Below are positions 41,830 through 50,022 of a DNA stretch of 64,000 nucleotides, in pieces (position 1 is the first letter of the stretch; each line of letters opens with the position of its first letter). Under the pieces are notes generated by a model. It saw only the letters and a list, made by a program, of their open reading frames with translations, was not told the DNA's origin and did no database searches. This DNA comes from a virus. Position numbers and translations under genes: made by a program. The stretch covers positions 124,001 through 188,000 of IMG/VR virus record IMGVR_UViG_3300036766_002181, one strand, 5' to 3'.

Positions 41830-42708
41830 ATGAAAAATTCTAACCATTCTCTAGAAGCGGCCCTTGGAAACCTAATAAAGGAAAAGGTTGAAGAAAGCCT
41901 TGACAAGAACGGGGTCGTTGCGGCAACAAGATCAAAAAGGGTCACAATTAAAGAAAGTGCTATTCCGACAGGCAACGCAGACAAATTAAACGAGGCGCTT
42001 GTTATTACACCAAGGGGCTTTGTTTTAAAGACCGAAAATCTTTCAAAACATACCAAAGAATCTCATGAGGCTCTATATCGCAAATATACAGATACCTTTA
42101 ACAGAGTAAGCTCTGAGCTTGATGGATCTAATAAATTTTCTGCCGACAGCTTCTCATCTTTATATAGGGCCTTTAAACTTGATGAATGTACCAATCTAAA
42201 TGCCATAAAGCTTCATGAGCTTTATTTTGGCAATATTTCTGATCTTGTTTCTGAGATTGGTCTTGATTCCTTGCCCTATATGAAGCTGGCAAGAGACTAT
42301 GGCTCTTTTGATAATTGGCAATTTGATTTTATGGCATGTGCAATGTCTTCAAGAGAGGGCTGGGCAATTACTGTTTATGAGCCATATAAGAATTGTTATA
42401 TGAATGTTTGTATAGACGGTCACGGAGAAGGAGTTCCTGTTGGGGCAGTTCCGGTTGCTGTAATGGACATGTGGAGTCACGCCTTCTTCAGAGATTATAA
42501 TATTGATAAAAAAGCCTATCTTGTAGCAATGATGAGAGAGTTTAATTGGGATGTTATAGAGGCAAGAATGATAGTTGCTGAAAGATCTGAACTTAATACT
42601 CTTTATAAGATTCTACCAACATACAAGGACGAGGCACAAAAACTTTTGAATCAGGCACAACAACCTCTGCCATCAAATGCACCAATCGAGAATTTAACAG
42701 GATTATAA
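41830..42708 (+). CDS. Fe/Mn superoxide-dismutase-fold protein with N-terminal tag
   Basis: The 292-residue protein matches the Fe/Mn SOD family in its C-terminal two-thirds. Equivalents of all four metal ligands are present: His74 (LSKHTKESHE), His129 (LHELYFGN), Asp213 and His217 (DMWSHAFFRDY). MREFNWDVIEARM matches the usual family end. It has about 60 extra N-terminal residues, including LGNLIKEKVEES with an I-K-E site like the tags of other proteins here, and an extra C-terminal tail. Dismutase activity is plausible but not proved. The tag suggests possible packaging in the virion, which is inference. Confidence 0.78.
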   Translation: MKNSNHSLEAALGNLIKEKVEESLDKNGVVAATRSKRVTIKESAIPTGNADKLNEALVITPRGFVLKTENLSKHTKESHEALYRKYTDTFNRVSSELDGSNKFSADSFSSLYRAFKLDECTNLNAIKLHELYFGNISDLVSEIGLDSLPYMKLARDYGSFDNWQFDFMACAMSSREGWAITVYEPYKNCYMNVCIDGHGEGVPVGAVPVAVMDMWSHAFFRDYNIDKKAYLVAMMREFNWDVIEARMIVAERSELNTLYKILPTYKDEAQKLLNQAQQPLPSNAPIENLTGL

Positions 42709-42713
42709 AAAAC

Positions 42714-43454
42714 ATGAAAATCACAAAAGAACAACTCGGAGATCTTATAAGAGAGGCTCTTTATGAAGTAGAAAAAAAGAATACAGAATCTCCTTCTTTC
42801 GAAGAGGAGGAAGAAGATGACTCAGACAAACCAAAGGTTATTAGTGTCACAAAATCAGTTATGACAGAGGGAGGTTTTAATGGAACTCTAGAAGAGTTTT
42901 ATAATGCCAGTGTATCAGAAATCATGCCTGGAACAAAAGAACTTTCTGTAGAAGAGCTTGTTTCCTATATTAATAAATTTTATGGCGTTTCCATAGCAGA
43001 TGGTCTAGAAGAAGATCCAACAATAGAGGATGTTGAAATGGCCGCTGGCAGAAAAAATATAGGCCAAAGAGAAAACACCTATAACTCTAGCTGGTGGGGT
43101 CCGACTTGTGTCTATCAGACTCTTGGTCCTGCAACAGAGGATCCTAATAGACCAGGGGTTGTGATTGTAAGCAAGCATATGGGTGGCGATGTTAGAAGCA
43201 ACTATGCAATGCCAGAAGCATTTTTATTAGACTCGGTAGCAGAAGAGGCTCCCTGGTATAGTTCTCAATTAATGATCGATATTAATACCGATCAAGGAGA
43301 TATTACCTTAGACAGTGAAGGAACCGAGTCTTCTCATTTTTATGTTTATGAAGGATTTGAGCTTCTTGGGGTTAGAGAGGGCAGCACTGTAACGTCAGAC
43401 GAGGTTGAAAAAGAACTAGATTGGTCTGAAAGCAAAGAAAATGGCATTTGGTAA
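42714..43454 (+). CDS. Tagged hypothetical protein
   Basis: The 246-residue protein starts MKITKEQLGDLIREAL, the shared tag with an I-R-E site near residue 13. An acidic linker (residues about 25-40) is followed by mixed alpha/beta sequence with NTYNSSWWGPTCVYQTLGPA and a beta-rich part to the end. No family is recognised. It begins five bases after the SOD-like gene, so the two tagged genes form an operon. Confidence 0.65.
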   Translation: MKITKEQLGDLIREALYEVEKKNTESPSFEEEEEDDSDKPKVISVTKSVMTEGGFNGTLEEFYNASVSEIMPGTKELSVEELVSYINKFYGVSIADGLEEDPTIEDVEMAAGRKNIGQRENTYNSSWWGPTCVYQTLGPATEDPNRPGVVIVSKHMGGDVRSNYAMPEAFLLDSVAEEAPWYSSQLMIDINTDQGDITLDSEGTESSHFYVYEGFELLGVREGSTVTSDEVEKELDWSESKENGIW

Positions 43455-43459
43455 CAATA

Positions 43460-43648
43460 GTGCCAAATGAACAAGGAATAGAAAATAATTTAATCGCAGC
43501 AGAGCATTATGCTCGAAAATCTATTGAATTTCTTAAGCATATACAAGTCCTACTTAATCCGGCAACGGAAGCAACAAAAATTAATGATATTGAAGATGTC
43601 CTTTTAAAATTTGAAAAAATAAGAAAAAGAATAAAAGAATACCTTTGA
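43460..43648 (+). CDS. Small hypothetical protein
   Basis: About 62 residues, from a GTG at 43460 (a TTG at 43448 is the alternative). The protein is helical (LIAAEHYARKSIEFLKHIQV, DIEDVLLKFEKIRKRIKEYL), like a small helical hairpin. Its function is unknown. It lies between two tagged genes and overlaps or abuts the first. Confidence 0.5.
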   Translation: MPNEQGIENNLIAAEHYARKSIEFLKHIQVLLNPATEATKINDIEDVLLKFEKIRKRIKEYL

Positions 43649-43672
43649 TTGGGGATCCCTATTTATCATATT

Positions 43673-44398
43673 ATGAAGCAGAAGAATAATTTAAAAGCCT
43701 TTCTAGACGATCTTCTCAAGGAAGACAACCCAGCACCACCCCCTGCCTCTGCTGCCGACATAGCACCTGTGGAGACGCCTAAAGACCTATCCATGGATCA
43801 GGTCATAGATCGTTATTTCATTCGTTATGAAAAAGAATCAATCCCAAATGCTGGTGATTATGAAAAAGAGATGGCTTCACAGGCCCCGCTTGTTCAAAAG
43901 CAACAGCCGGCTGTTGCTCCACAAATTCAACAGAATTTGGAATCGGCAAATAGTCGTATTCCGCATTATGGACAAGTGGTCGCAGAGGCATTAAGAGTAA
44001 TAACCGAAGCAGACGACGAAGAAGACCCCGGATTGGACGTTGCAGGCGGCGGCGGCGGGGATGAAGATACATCAAAAGAAGAGCCGTCTCCTTCTTCTCC
44101 TGCTGGAAATGATCAAAATCAGCCGGTTATTAATACTCCGCAAATCAATCTAAATAATTTTGCTGCCAGTATAGCAAGGCTAGTAAACAACTTTAATGAG
44201 TTAATGAATCCAAAAGATATTATTCTTAATCGTGTAGAATCTTATATAACGACAAACTATGATCCAAGAACCGCAAAAGAATTAATGGATATTCTTGATA
44301 CCAACTTTAGTCTAAGAACCCAAAATGCCCAGGATCACAGGGAAGTAGAAACGACCATGGCAACTCCATATGCCCAGGGCGCACTAAGCAAAGAGTAA
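43673..44398 (+). CDS. Tagged Pro/Gln-rich hypothetical protein
   Basis: The 241-residue protein starts at the ATG 43673, MKQKNNLKAFLDDLLKED, a tag variant with an L-K-E site. Pro/Ala-rich and acidic, Gly-rich (DVAGGGGGDEDT) linkers make up the middle. The C-terminal 90 residues are helical (INLNNFAASIARLVNNFNEL, PRTAKELMDILDTNF) and end with a short tail. It is unrecognised; a head-associated protein is inferred from the tag. Confidence 0.6.
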   Translation: MKQKNNLKAFLDDLLKEDNPAPPPASAADIAPVETPKDLSMDQVIDRYFIRYEKESIPNAGDYEKEMASQAPLVQKQQPAVAPQIQQNLESANSRIPHYGQVVAEALRVITEADDEEDPGLDVAGGGGGDEDTSKEEPSPSSPAGNDQNQPVINTPQINLNNFAASIARLVNNFNELMNPKDIILNRVESYITTNYDPRTAKELMDILDTNFSLRTQNAQDHREVETTMATPYAQGALSKE

Positions 44399-44419
44399 CA
44401 AAGCCTTTATTCTATTATT

Positions 44420-44704
44420 GTGCCCCTGGAAAGAAAATCAATTCTTTTAAGTTTCTCTGGGACAAAGCTTAAGGAGTTAAGAAAGGTTTTGTTTGAATCT
44501 GGTCTTAGTCCGCAAGAGTTTTTTTCCTTTATTGTGGACAAACTATCAACAAGAGAGACTGATATAGAGGGTCTAGTTAAACAAGCCGCCGATGAAAAAA
44601 GAGAAAAAATAAAGGCAGGAAATGTCGCCTCCAAACTACTTGATGAGGATTCAATATATTATGCAATTGAACAAGAAAACAAACAAACGAAGAAAGAAGA
44701 ATAA
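44420..44704 (+). CDS. Small hypothetical protein, possibly ribbon-helix-helix-like
   Basis: The 94-residue protein starts at GTG 44420 (MPLERKSILLSFSGTKLKEL). The segment SGLSPQEFFSFIVDKLSTRE resembles the first helix and turn of ribbon-helix-helix repressors, preceded by a short strand, and the C-terminus is a charged helix. The DNA-binding assignment is tentative. Confidence 0.5.
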   Translation: MPLERKSILLSFSGTKLKELRKVLFESGLSPQEFFSFIVDKLSTRETDIEGLVKQAADEKREKIKAGNVASKLLDEDSIYYAIEQENKQTKKEE

Positions 44705-44717
44705 ACTGTTCTTAGAT

Positions 44718-45131
44718 ATGAATTCCTTTGTTAGGTGGATTAAGACAAATTGGCTTGCAGTTGCCCTTGTTGCCCTTATTGTATTGGCGGCTTTTTTTGC
44801 CTGGAAATGGTATAATGCCTCTACTGTTTATGATAAATTAATGGAACAATACACGGCTCAGGCAAAATCCTTTAAAGAAGATATTGTTAAGCTAGAGAAA
44901 ATAAACGAAGAGGAAAAAAAGAAAAATTCAGCTCTAGAAGAATCTTACAAAAAAGATTTAACAAAAATAGAAAATGACTATCAAAACAAGATAAATGATT
45001 TATCTAAAAAAAGTGTAACAAATAGAAAAAAGATTGTTGTGGATGCAAAGAAAGACCCAACAAGCCTGACGGCAAAAGTAACACAGGTCTTTGGTATACC
45101 AACCTATGTCATTGAAGGAAAGAGTAAATAA
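44718..45131 (+). CDS. Inner-membrane coiled-coil protein, i-spanin-like
   Basis: I chose the ATG at 44718 (MNSFVRWIKTNWLAVALVAL), giving 137 residues: one N-terminal transmembrane helix (about 10-28), then a long charged coiled coil (LMEQYTAQAKSFKEDIVKLE and on) and a small C-terminal part (TQVFGIPTYVIEG). This is the topology of an Rz-type inner-membrane spanin, which disrupts the outer membrane in the last step of lysis. The family is diverse, so the call rests on topology and neighbours. It overlaps the next gene by one base. Confidence 0.5.
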   Translation: MNSFVRWIKTNWLAVALVALIVLAAFFAWKWYNASTVYDKLMEQYTAQAKSFKEDIVKLEKINEEEKKKNSALEESYKKDLTKIENDYQNKINDLSKKSVTNRKKIVVDAKKDPTSLTAKVTQVFGIPTYVIEGKSK

Positions 45132-45664
45132 TGAAAAAGACAATTGTTTATTTTGGCATGTTTGTTTTATTACTTTCACTTACGACCACTACCACGGCTC
45201 TTGCACAGCAAGACAGGCAATATAAACTTGAAGATATGCCAAAGGTTGAATCATATACCCCGAAATTGGAATTATCAGAAAACGAATATCAGTTATGGCT
45301 TAATAAAGAAAATACTGCTCCCTATGATGGCATTCTTTTAAGCCCAGAAGCAATTGCCCATATTCTTGTAGACTATCTTGATCAACAAGAAAGAGGAAAA
45401 ATTGTTTTAGAAAAACAAAGAGAATTAGATTTAAGCCTGCTTAATCTCGAAACCGGAAAGCTTCAAGTTACTGCCCAATCTGAACAAAAAAAAAATAACG
45501 TCAGATTTGATAGCCAAGAAAAAGAAATTGAACGACTTCAATCCATTAATAAGGATATACGAGAACATAACTCTAGTTTTTGGAGAGATGCACTTCTTGT
45601 TGGGGGAGGTATTGGTATTGGAGCTTTAGCCGGTATAATCGTAGGATTGGTTGCGGCAAATTAA
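45131..45664 (+). CDS. Secreted or membrane-anchored coiled-coil protein
   Basis: The 177-residue protein has a signal peptide (residues 1-26, KKTIVYFGMFVLLLSLTTTT, ALAQQ cut site). A periplasmic middle with a coiled coil follows (about 95-150), then a C-terminal transmembrane helix (ALLVGGGIGIGALAGIIVGL). It is not a classical lipoprotein o-spanin because no lipobox Cys is seen. Its position between spanin- and holin-like proteins suggests a lysis or envelope role. Confidence 0.5.
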   Translation: MKKTIVYFGMFVLLLSLTTTTTALAQQDRQYKLEDMPKVESYTPKLELSENEYQLWLNKENTAPYDGILLSPEAIAHILVDYLDQQERGKIVLEKQRELDLSLLNLETGKLQVTAQSEQKKNNVRFDSQEKEIERLQSINKDIREHNSSFWRDALLVGGGIGIGALAGIIVGLVAAN

Positions 45665-45694
45665 TAGCATTTCAAATATAGGAGAAACATTATC

Positions 45695-45961
45695 ATGGAT
45701 TTAAATCGATTTTGGGTGAAAAATACAAACGGGGAGCCTTCGGCTTCTCTTACCTTGGTGTTGGTTGCTTTTTCAGTTGTTATACTTCATATGACGGCGG
45801 CAGTTTTTGTTAATCCGTTTGGGCTAGCAATTGCTCCATTTGTTGCATCCGATGCAATGATGGTCTTAACGCCACTTCTCGGCCTATACTTTGGTCGTAG
45901 ATATACTGATAAAGATGTTCCATCAACAGCAACGGTATCTTCGCCAAAGCGCAGAAGATAG
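45695..45961 (+). CDS. Small two-helix membrane protein, holin-like
   Basis: The 88-residue protein has two hydrophobic segments (SASLTLVLVAFSVVILHMTA at about 17-38, and MMVLTPLLGLYFGRRYT at about 55-68) and a positively charged C-terminal tail (KRRR). Size, topology and tail are those of many holins, and an AGGAGA ribosome site precedes it. Sequence similarity alone does not prove a holin. Confidence 0.5.
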   Translation: MDLNRFWVKNTNGEPSASLTLVLVAFSVVILHMTAAVFVNPFGLAIAPFVASDAMMVLTPLLGLYFGRRYTDKDVPSTATVSSPKRRR

Positions 45962-45962
45962 T

Positions 45963-45991
45963 AATAAGCTAAAAACAACTTATAGCTTATT
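45963..45991 (+). terminator. Weak terminator-like hairpin
   Basis: AATAAGCT and AGCTTATT (8 bp) pair around a 13-base loop just after the holin-like gene. The following sequence is only moderately T-rich. A new promoter starts 10 bases later. Confidence 0.4.
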
Positions 45992-45998
45992 CTGATTT

Positions 45999-46030
45999 CA
46001 CTTGACAACAAGTGGAATTCTTTGTACTAT
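45999..46030 (+). promoter_or_regulatory. Promoter with a palindromic operator-like site over the -35 box
   Basis: TTGACA (46002-46007), 17 bases, TACTAT (46025-46030). The -35 box sits inside an inverted repeat CACTTG-ACAA-CAAGTG (45999-46014), which could bind a repressor. It drives the gene at 46054 with a leader of about 17 bases. Confidence 0.6.
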
Positions 46031-46053
46031 TGTCAATAGGCGGTACAAAGAAT

Positions 46054-46953
46054 ATGAACACAATAGAAGAAAATGATTCTCTAGATATTTCATTGACGAG
46101 GATTCGATTGCTGAAGTCTAACAAAAAAATGTTAGACTTCATTAATCCTATATTTCAAACCATATCAGATAAAAAATCCTTTATTGCCTGGGTTTTAAAT
46201 CAATATTTTGATCCTCAAAAGAACCAGGCTTCTGCCTGGTATAAAGGCAGTATTGATGAAAATACAGTTTTGGGCTACGTCGGAAATTCGGCAAATAGAT
46301 TTCCATTAACGCCAATTGAATTGGTTGACTTCTGGAATACAATATCAAGCTTTAAGCAAAAGAAGATGGCTGGTAAAGGCCCCGACAAAAGATCTTCTCT
46401 TTCTTCATCTGATTTGTTTTTAGATAGTTTCTTTTCAAAAGAAGCAACAGGAAATGAGCCTGTTGCCAAATATCAAATGGGCGAAACAACCCTAAAAAAG
46501 ATAGGTCTTTCCTTGGGAGGATTAAGTCCTATGATGGTTTGCAAACTTACAACCAGCGGAATCGAAAAAATAAAGTCTTTAACAGGTGGAGTTTTATTTG
46601 AAAATTTAGATGAAGAGGCCATTAGGAATATAGACTTAAAGATATTGAAAATGAGGCTAGAGGCGGCAAGAGAACTTGCCTTTGACTTGAAAAAGTATAC
46701 AAATAATATTGAAGGATTTTTGGCTCTGCTCGTAGAGAAAAGAATCATAACAAAAAACGATATCAAGATAATGGAGAAGAAAGAGTTTGAACAACTTACT
46801 GCATTGTCAAACAAGGAAAATCAAAAAGATATCGTTAATGCTCTCTTGGAAGACATTGGTAAATCAAATAATTTGTTTAAAATCTTTCAATCTATAGTAA
46901 GCAAAAAGGTCTTTCCCGAAAAAAGAAGAGGCCGCCCAAGAAAGTTCGAATAA
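46054..46953 (+). CDS. Hypothetical protein with C-terminal AT-hook
   Basis: About 299 residues from the ATG at 46054; an upstream TTG would lie inside the promoter. The body is mixed alpha/beta and helical (MLDFINPIFQTISDKKSF, LKKIGLSLGGLSPMMVCKL). The C-terminus EKRRGRPRKFE is a classic AT-hook (RGRP core flanked by Lys and Arg), which binds the minor groove of AT-rich DNA. A DNA-binding role is therefore likely, but the main domain is unrecognised. It is the first gene after a clear promoter. Confidence 0.6.
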   Translation: MNTIEENDSLDISLTRIRLLKSNKKMLDFINPIFQTISDKKSFIAWVLNQYFDPQKNQASAWYKGSIDENTVLGYVGNSANRFPLTPIELVDFWNTISSFKQKKMAGKGPDKRSSLSSSDLFLDSFFSKEATGNEPVAKYQMGETTLKKIGLSLGGLSPMMVCKLTTSGIEKIKSLTGGVLFENLDEEAIRNIDLKILKMRLEAARELAFDLKKYTNNIEGFLALLVEKRIITKNDIKIMEKKEFEQLTALSNKENQKDIVNALLEDIGKSNNLFKIFQSIVSKKVFPEKRRGRPRKFE

Positions 46954-46955
46954 TA

Positions 46956-47492
46956 ATGAAAACACCAGAAGAAAAAAAGTCACCAAGGATTCAGGCCAAG
47001 GACGGTGAAACCTTTATTGTTAGTGAAGAGGTCAACCTAGAGGATATTGACTTGGAAAATCTTACAAACAAGAAAAAGGAAAGGCAAACAAATAAAAAAC
47101 AAAAAAACAAGCCTTTAATCTCTTTTTCTATTTTTAAATCAAAAGATAGAGATGCTGTCTTTTCAGAAAAGACAGTCAAAGAGATTCTTAATTCAATAGA
47201 GCCAGAAGAAACCAGATATTCAGGCTTCCTGAAAAGAGCATCTATAGATCCGGTTACTGGTATAAAAACCTATGCGGTTGTTCTGGATTGCCAAAAGGCA
47301 ATCCAGATTAATGATATTGTTTCATCTAGCCGAAAGGTATTTATAACAAATATAGAATTTAGCCAAAATCAAAAGGCCCTTTCTGTAAAAGAGGACACAA
47401 GATATACGATTAGTTTCTTTCAAATAGAGAAAATATTGCTTAATGGCGACGCCTGCTGTAATCTGGTGTTCAATCAAAGTGAAGACCAATAA
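46956..47492 (+). CDS. Hypothetical protein
   Basis: The 178-residue protein begins three bases after the AT-hook gene. The N-terminal 60 residues are charged and probably disordered (Lys/Gln/Asn-rich). The remainder is beta-rich (GIKTYAVVLDCQKAIQINDI, KVFITNIEFSQ, RYTISFFQIEKILLNGDAC). Its function is unknown. Confidence 0.6.
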   Translation: MKTPEEKKSPRIQAKDGETFIVSEEVNLEDIDLENLTNKKKERQTNKKQKNKPLISFSIFKSKDRDAVFSEKTVKEILNSIEPEETRYSGFLKRASIDPVTGIKTYAVVLDCQKAIQINDIVSSSRKVFITNIEFSQNQKALSVKEDTRYTISFFQIEKILLNGDACCNLVFNQSEDQ

Positions 47493-47530
47493 CAGCATTT
47501 GTCTTGTGACTCCATATTTATGTTAATAAT

Positions 47531-48043
47531 ATGTCTATTCAAGACGAAAAAAGAAAGCGTTTTTTAGAGAATCTAATCCAGGAAGCCGTTATAAACGTTC
47601 TTGCAGAGCAAGAACAAGATGGCCAACAGCAACAGCAGGCCGTTCCGCCATCTTCTGTTCCTCCTGCCCCTGAAACCAATCAACCAGAAGTTCAAACTCC
47701 TGTTGATCAACAACCAGAAAATCAACAGACGGAATTTACTGTGGACGATGTAATCAAAAAGCTTAATGTGCTTCGTGGCGGAAAATCATTAACAGATCCT
47801 GAAATTTATGGAAGATTAACTACCTTTTTTAAGGATCTGGATGAATCAAAAAGAGAAAGTTTAAATTTCTTGCTCACAGAACTTGGCAAAGTCGTAATCG
47901 GAGCAGAAGAAGAAACTGCCGGACTACAACACGGGCAGGATCAACAACAACAAAATGTCGCTCCCTCTAGACAGGTTCAGCAATCTCCGCCCGCCAATGC
48001 ACAAACGCAGCAGGCTCCAGTCGCCCCCATAGCAACTCCATAA
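47531..48043 (+). CDS. Gln/Pro-rich tagged protein
   Basis: The 170-residue protein's N-terminus MSIQDEKRKRFLENLIQEAV contains the helical tag pattern with an I-Q-E site. A Gln/Pro-rich linker of about 50 residues, a helical domain (about residues 75-135, FTVDDVIKKLNVLRGGKSL, KRESLNFLLTELGKV) and a second Gln/Pro-rich tail follow. The layout matches other putative internal head proteins here. Confidence 0.6.
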   Translation: MSIQDEKRKRFLENLIQEAVINVLAEQEQDGQQQQQAVPPSSVPPAPETNQPEVQTPVDQQPENQQTEFTVDDVIKKLNVLRGGKSLTDPEIYGRLTTFFKDLDESKRESLNFLLTELGKVVIGAEEETAGLQHGQDQQQQNVAPSRQVQQSPPANAQTQQAPVAPIATP

Positions 48044-48079
48044 AACATATAACTAAATTTAAGTTATATTGTTAACAAC

Positions 48080-48397
48080 ATGGCAGGCAACAATTATGGC
48101 TTTGCACAGGGAGAGCTTTATCAAATAAAAAAGGATATGAGCACCTCGGGTATTTTGCACCACATATTAACAAATACTCGAATTGATCGAACAAGAAATC
48201 TTATAGACATAAAGCCAGAACAATACTTTATATTCGTTGGTACCATAATTCACGAAGAAAATGTTTTTTCTAAAATTCTCCTTGACAATCAGATCATAAT
48301 AACCTATAATCCATATCACCTATCAAAGGTATCGGAAAAGGTACCGCCAGAGAAAAGGAAAGATTTTGTTTGTCCTCCATTGGAGCACCTGTCGTAA
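48080..48397 (+). CDS. GELY-family small protein
   Basis: The 105-residue protein begins NNYGFAQGELYQIKKD and HHILTNTRIDR, matching the N-terminal G-E/Q-L-Y-x-I motif and following H-K/H-I segment of a paralogous family also found at 57349-58131 and 62197-63100. The C-terminal half is beta-rich. Function unknown. Its 3' end overlaps the RNA ligase start by 28 bases. Confidence 0.6.
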   Translation: MAGNNYGFAQGELYQIKKDMSTSGILHHILTNTRIDRTRNLIDIKPEQYFIFVGTIIHEENVFSKILLDNQIIITYNPYHLSKVSEKVPPEKRKDFVCPPLEHLS

Positions 48398-49587
48398 GGC
48401 TTGAGATTGTAAAGCACCCCAAGGGGGACTTTATAGAAATTGCCAAGATCGCAGGCTATCAATCAATTGTTCAAAAGGGAGATTTTAAAACTGGAGATCT
48501 TGCTGTCTATCTGCCCGAACAGGTTGTTCTTCCTGTATGGCTTATTGAGAAACTTGGCCTCGTTGATAGGCTGGCCGGCGCAGGAAAAAATCGGATTAAG
48601 GCCATAAAGCTAAGAGGCACCCTTAGTCAGGGAATTGTCTGTCCCATCAAGTTTGTCCCAACTTCAAAAAATCTTAAAGAAGGCGACAACTGCTTTCAGG
48701 AACTTGGCTTGTCGAAATATGAACCGCCTGTACCAATTGGTATGTCTGGCGATGTTTGGAATGCCGGTCCAAAAAGAACAATCAATTATGATATTGAAAA
48801 CATCAAAAAATATCCTGATGTTTTTGTTGATGGCGAAGAAATTGTTATTTGCGAAAAGCTCCACGGCAGCTTGGCATTATATGGACTTATGCCAATTGAC
48901 ATAAAAAATGTAGAAGAGGGCAGGCTTGTAGTTTCTTCAAAGGGTCGGGCAGCCAGAGGCCTTGCCTACAAGACTCCTGTTCCGGCTTTACCACTTTCTT
49001 TTTTCCAAAGATGCAAAAAGTTATTTTTGCAAACCCTGGCCAAGATTGATCCTGTTCACAAAGACAAGCTTGAGGTAATGGCATACAAGATTAAAAATCA
49101 AGGCATTAATGAAAATAATGTATATTGGAAAGTTTATAGGCAATACGATGTTTTTAAGGAAGTTCCATATTCTTCCTATGGCGAAGCCGTCTATACAAAT
49201 ACTCCTATTTTTATCTTAGGAGAAATCATTGGCGTTCAAGATTTAACCTACGGCTATAACTCGGGAAATCTTGGGTTTCGTGTTTTTGACATTTATCTAG
49301 GAACGCCAGGACAAGGGCGTTATTTGAATGACCTTGAATTGGGCAAGGCCTGTCACGAACTTAAGCTAGAAAGAGTTCCTGTTCTTTATCGTGGCCCCTA
49401 TTCCAAAGAAGTGGTTCTGAAATTCACTTCTGGTAAAGAAACAACCAGCGGACTATCTCTTAATATTAGAGAGGGAGTAGTCGTCCGATCGGCCGTCGAA
49501 CGACAGGACTCTTCTCTTGGGAGAGTCCAACTCAAAAGTGTAAGCGAAGAATACTTGTTAAGAAACCATGGAACGGAATATAACTGA
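48370..49587 (+). CDS. RNA ligase, DRB0094/Rnl5-like
   Basis: The 405-residue protein starts at a TTG. The N-terminal part (VRLEIVKHPKGDFIEIAKIA, QKGDFKTGDLAVYLPE) resembles the N-terminal OB module of Deinococcus DRB0094-type ligases. The nucleotidyltransferase signature CEKLHGSLALYG has Lys163 as the adenylated residue. Later motifs include FILGEIIG and REGVVVRS...VQLKSVSEEYL (motifs IV and V). Such ligases seal nicked RNA with a 3'-OH and 5'-phosphate. It probably repairs RNA damaged by host nucleases, complementing the Rnl1-type ligase at 56122. Confidence 0.85.
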   Translation: MSSIGAPVVRLEIVKHPKGDFIEIAKIAGYQSIVQKGDFKTGDLAVYLPEQVVLPVWLIEKLGLVDRLAGAGKNRIKAIKLRGTLSQGIVCPIKFVPTSKNLKEGDNCFQELGLSKYEPPVPIGMSGDVWNAGPKRTINYDIENIKKYPDVFVDGEEIVICEKLHGSLALYGLMPIDIKNVEEGRLVVSSKGRAARGLAYKTPVPALPLSFFQRCKKLFLQTLAKIDPVHKDKLEVMAYKIKNQGINENNVYWKVYRQYDVFKEVPYSSYGEAVYTNTPIFILGEIIGVQDLTYGYNSGNLGFRVFDIYLGTPGQGRYLNDLELGKACHELKLERVPVLYRGPYSKEVVLKFTSGKETTSGLSLNIREGVVVRSAVERQDSSLGRVQLKSVSEEYLLRNHGTEYN

Positions 49588-49589
49588 TA

Positions 49590-49982
49590 ATGTCATCAAA
49601 TTCAATTATTATAATTAATTCACATAATTTAGACTGGATAAAAAGGCACCCTGAGAGATTCGTGGCATCCGTTGTGAGCCGCATAGAGGGCGAAGAAGAG
49701 GATCCCTATCCTGGTCACGCCAGGTGGTCAGGAGACGCCATGTTGGGCGTACAGGTGGTTCATACGGCCAATGAAACAGACTTAAGGCCTCAATCGATTG
49801 TTATTTTAGTAGACGACAATTCTGGCAAAAAGCTTGTTTCTTTCTTTGATTTTGAAAATCAACAATTAAAATCACAAAGGGGACAAAAGGGAGACAAGGA
49901 GATTATTGCCTTAAAAAAGCTAGCGACCAAGCTTGGATTTGACGTTATTCCAAGACAGAAAAGAGCCAAAAAAAGAAAATAG
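49590..49982 (+). CDS. Hypothetical protein with basic C-terminus
   Basis: The 130-residue protein begins right after the RNA ligase gene. The N-terminal half (IIIINSHNLDWIKRHPERFV, GVQVVHTANETDLRPQSIVI) looks like an alpha/beta fold; the C-terminal 25 residues are strongly basic (PRQKRAKKRK). Its function is unknown. Confidence 0.55.
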   Translation: MSSNSIIIINSHNLDWIKRHPERFVASVVSRIEGEEEDPYPGHARWSGDAMLGVQVVHTANETDLRPQSIVILVDDNSGKKLVSFFDFENQQLKSQRGQKGDKEIIALKKLATKLGFDVIPRQKRAKKRK

Positions 49983-49998
49983 TTGCAATTGAAAGAAA

Positions 49999-50022
49999 GT
50001 CATGATAAGCTTATATCATGAC
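49999..50022 (+). promoter_or_regulatory. Hairpin sequestering a start codon
   Basis: A perfect 9-bp stem, GTCATGATA (49999-50007) with TATCATGAC (50014-50022), closes a 6-base loop. The ATG of the next gene (50018) lies in the right arm. In RNA this could block initiation until opened; as DNA it could be an operator. Confidence 0.5.
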
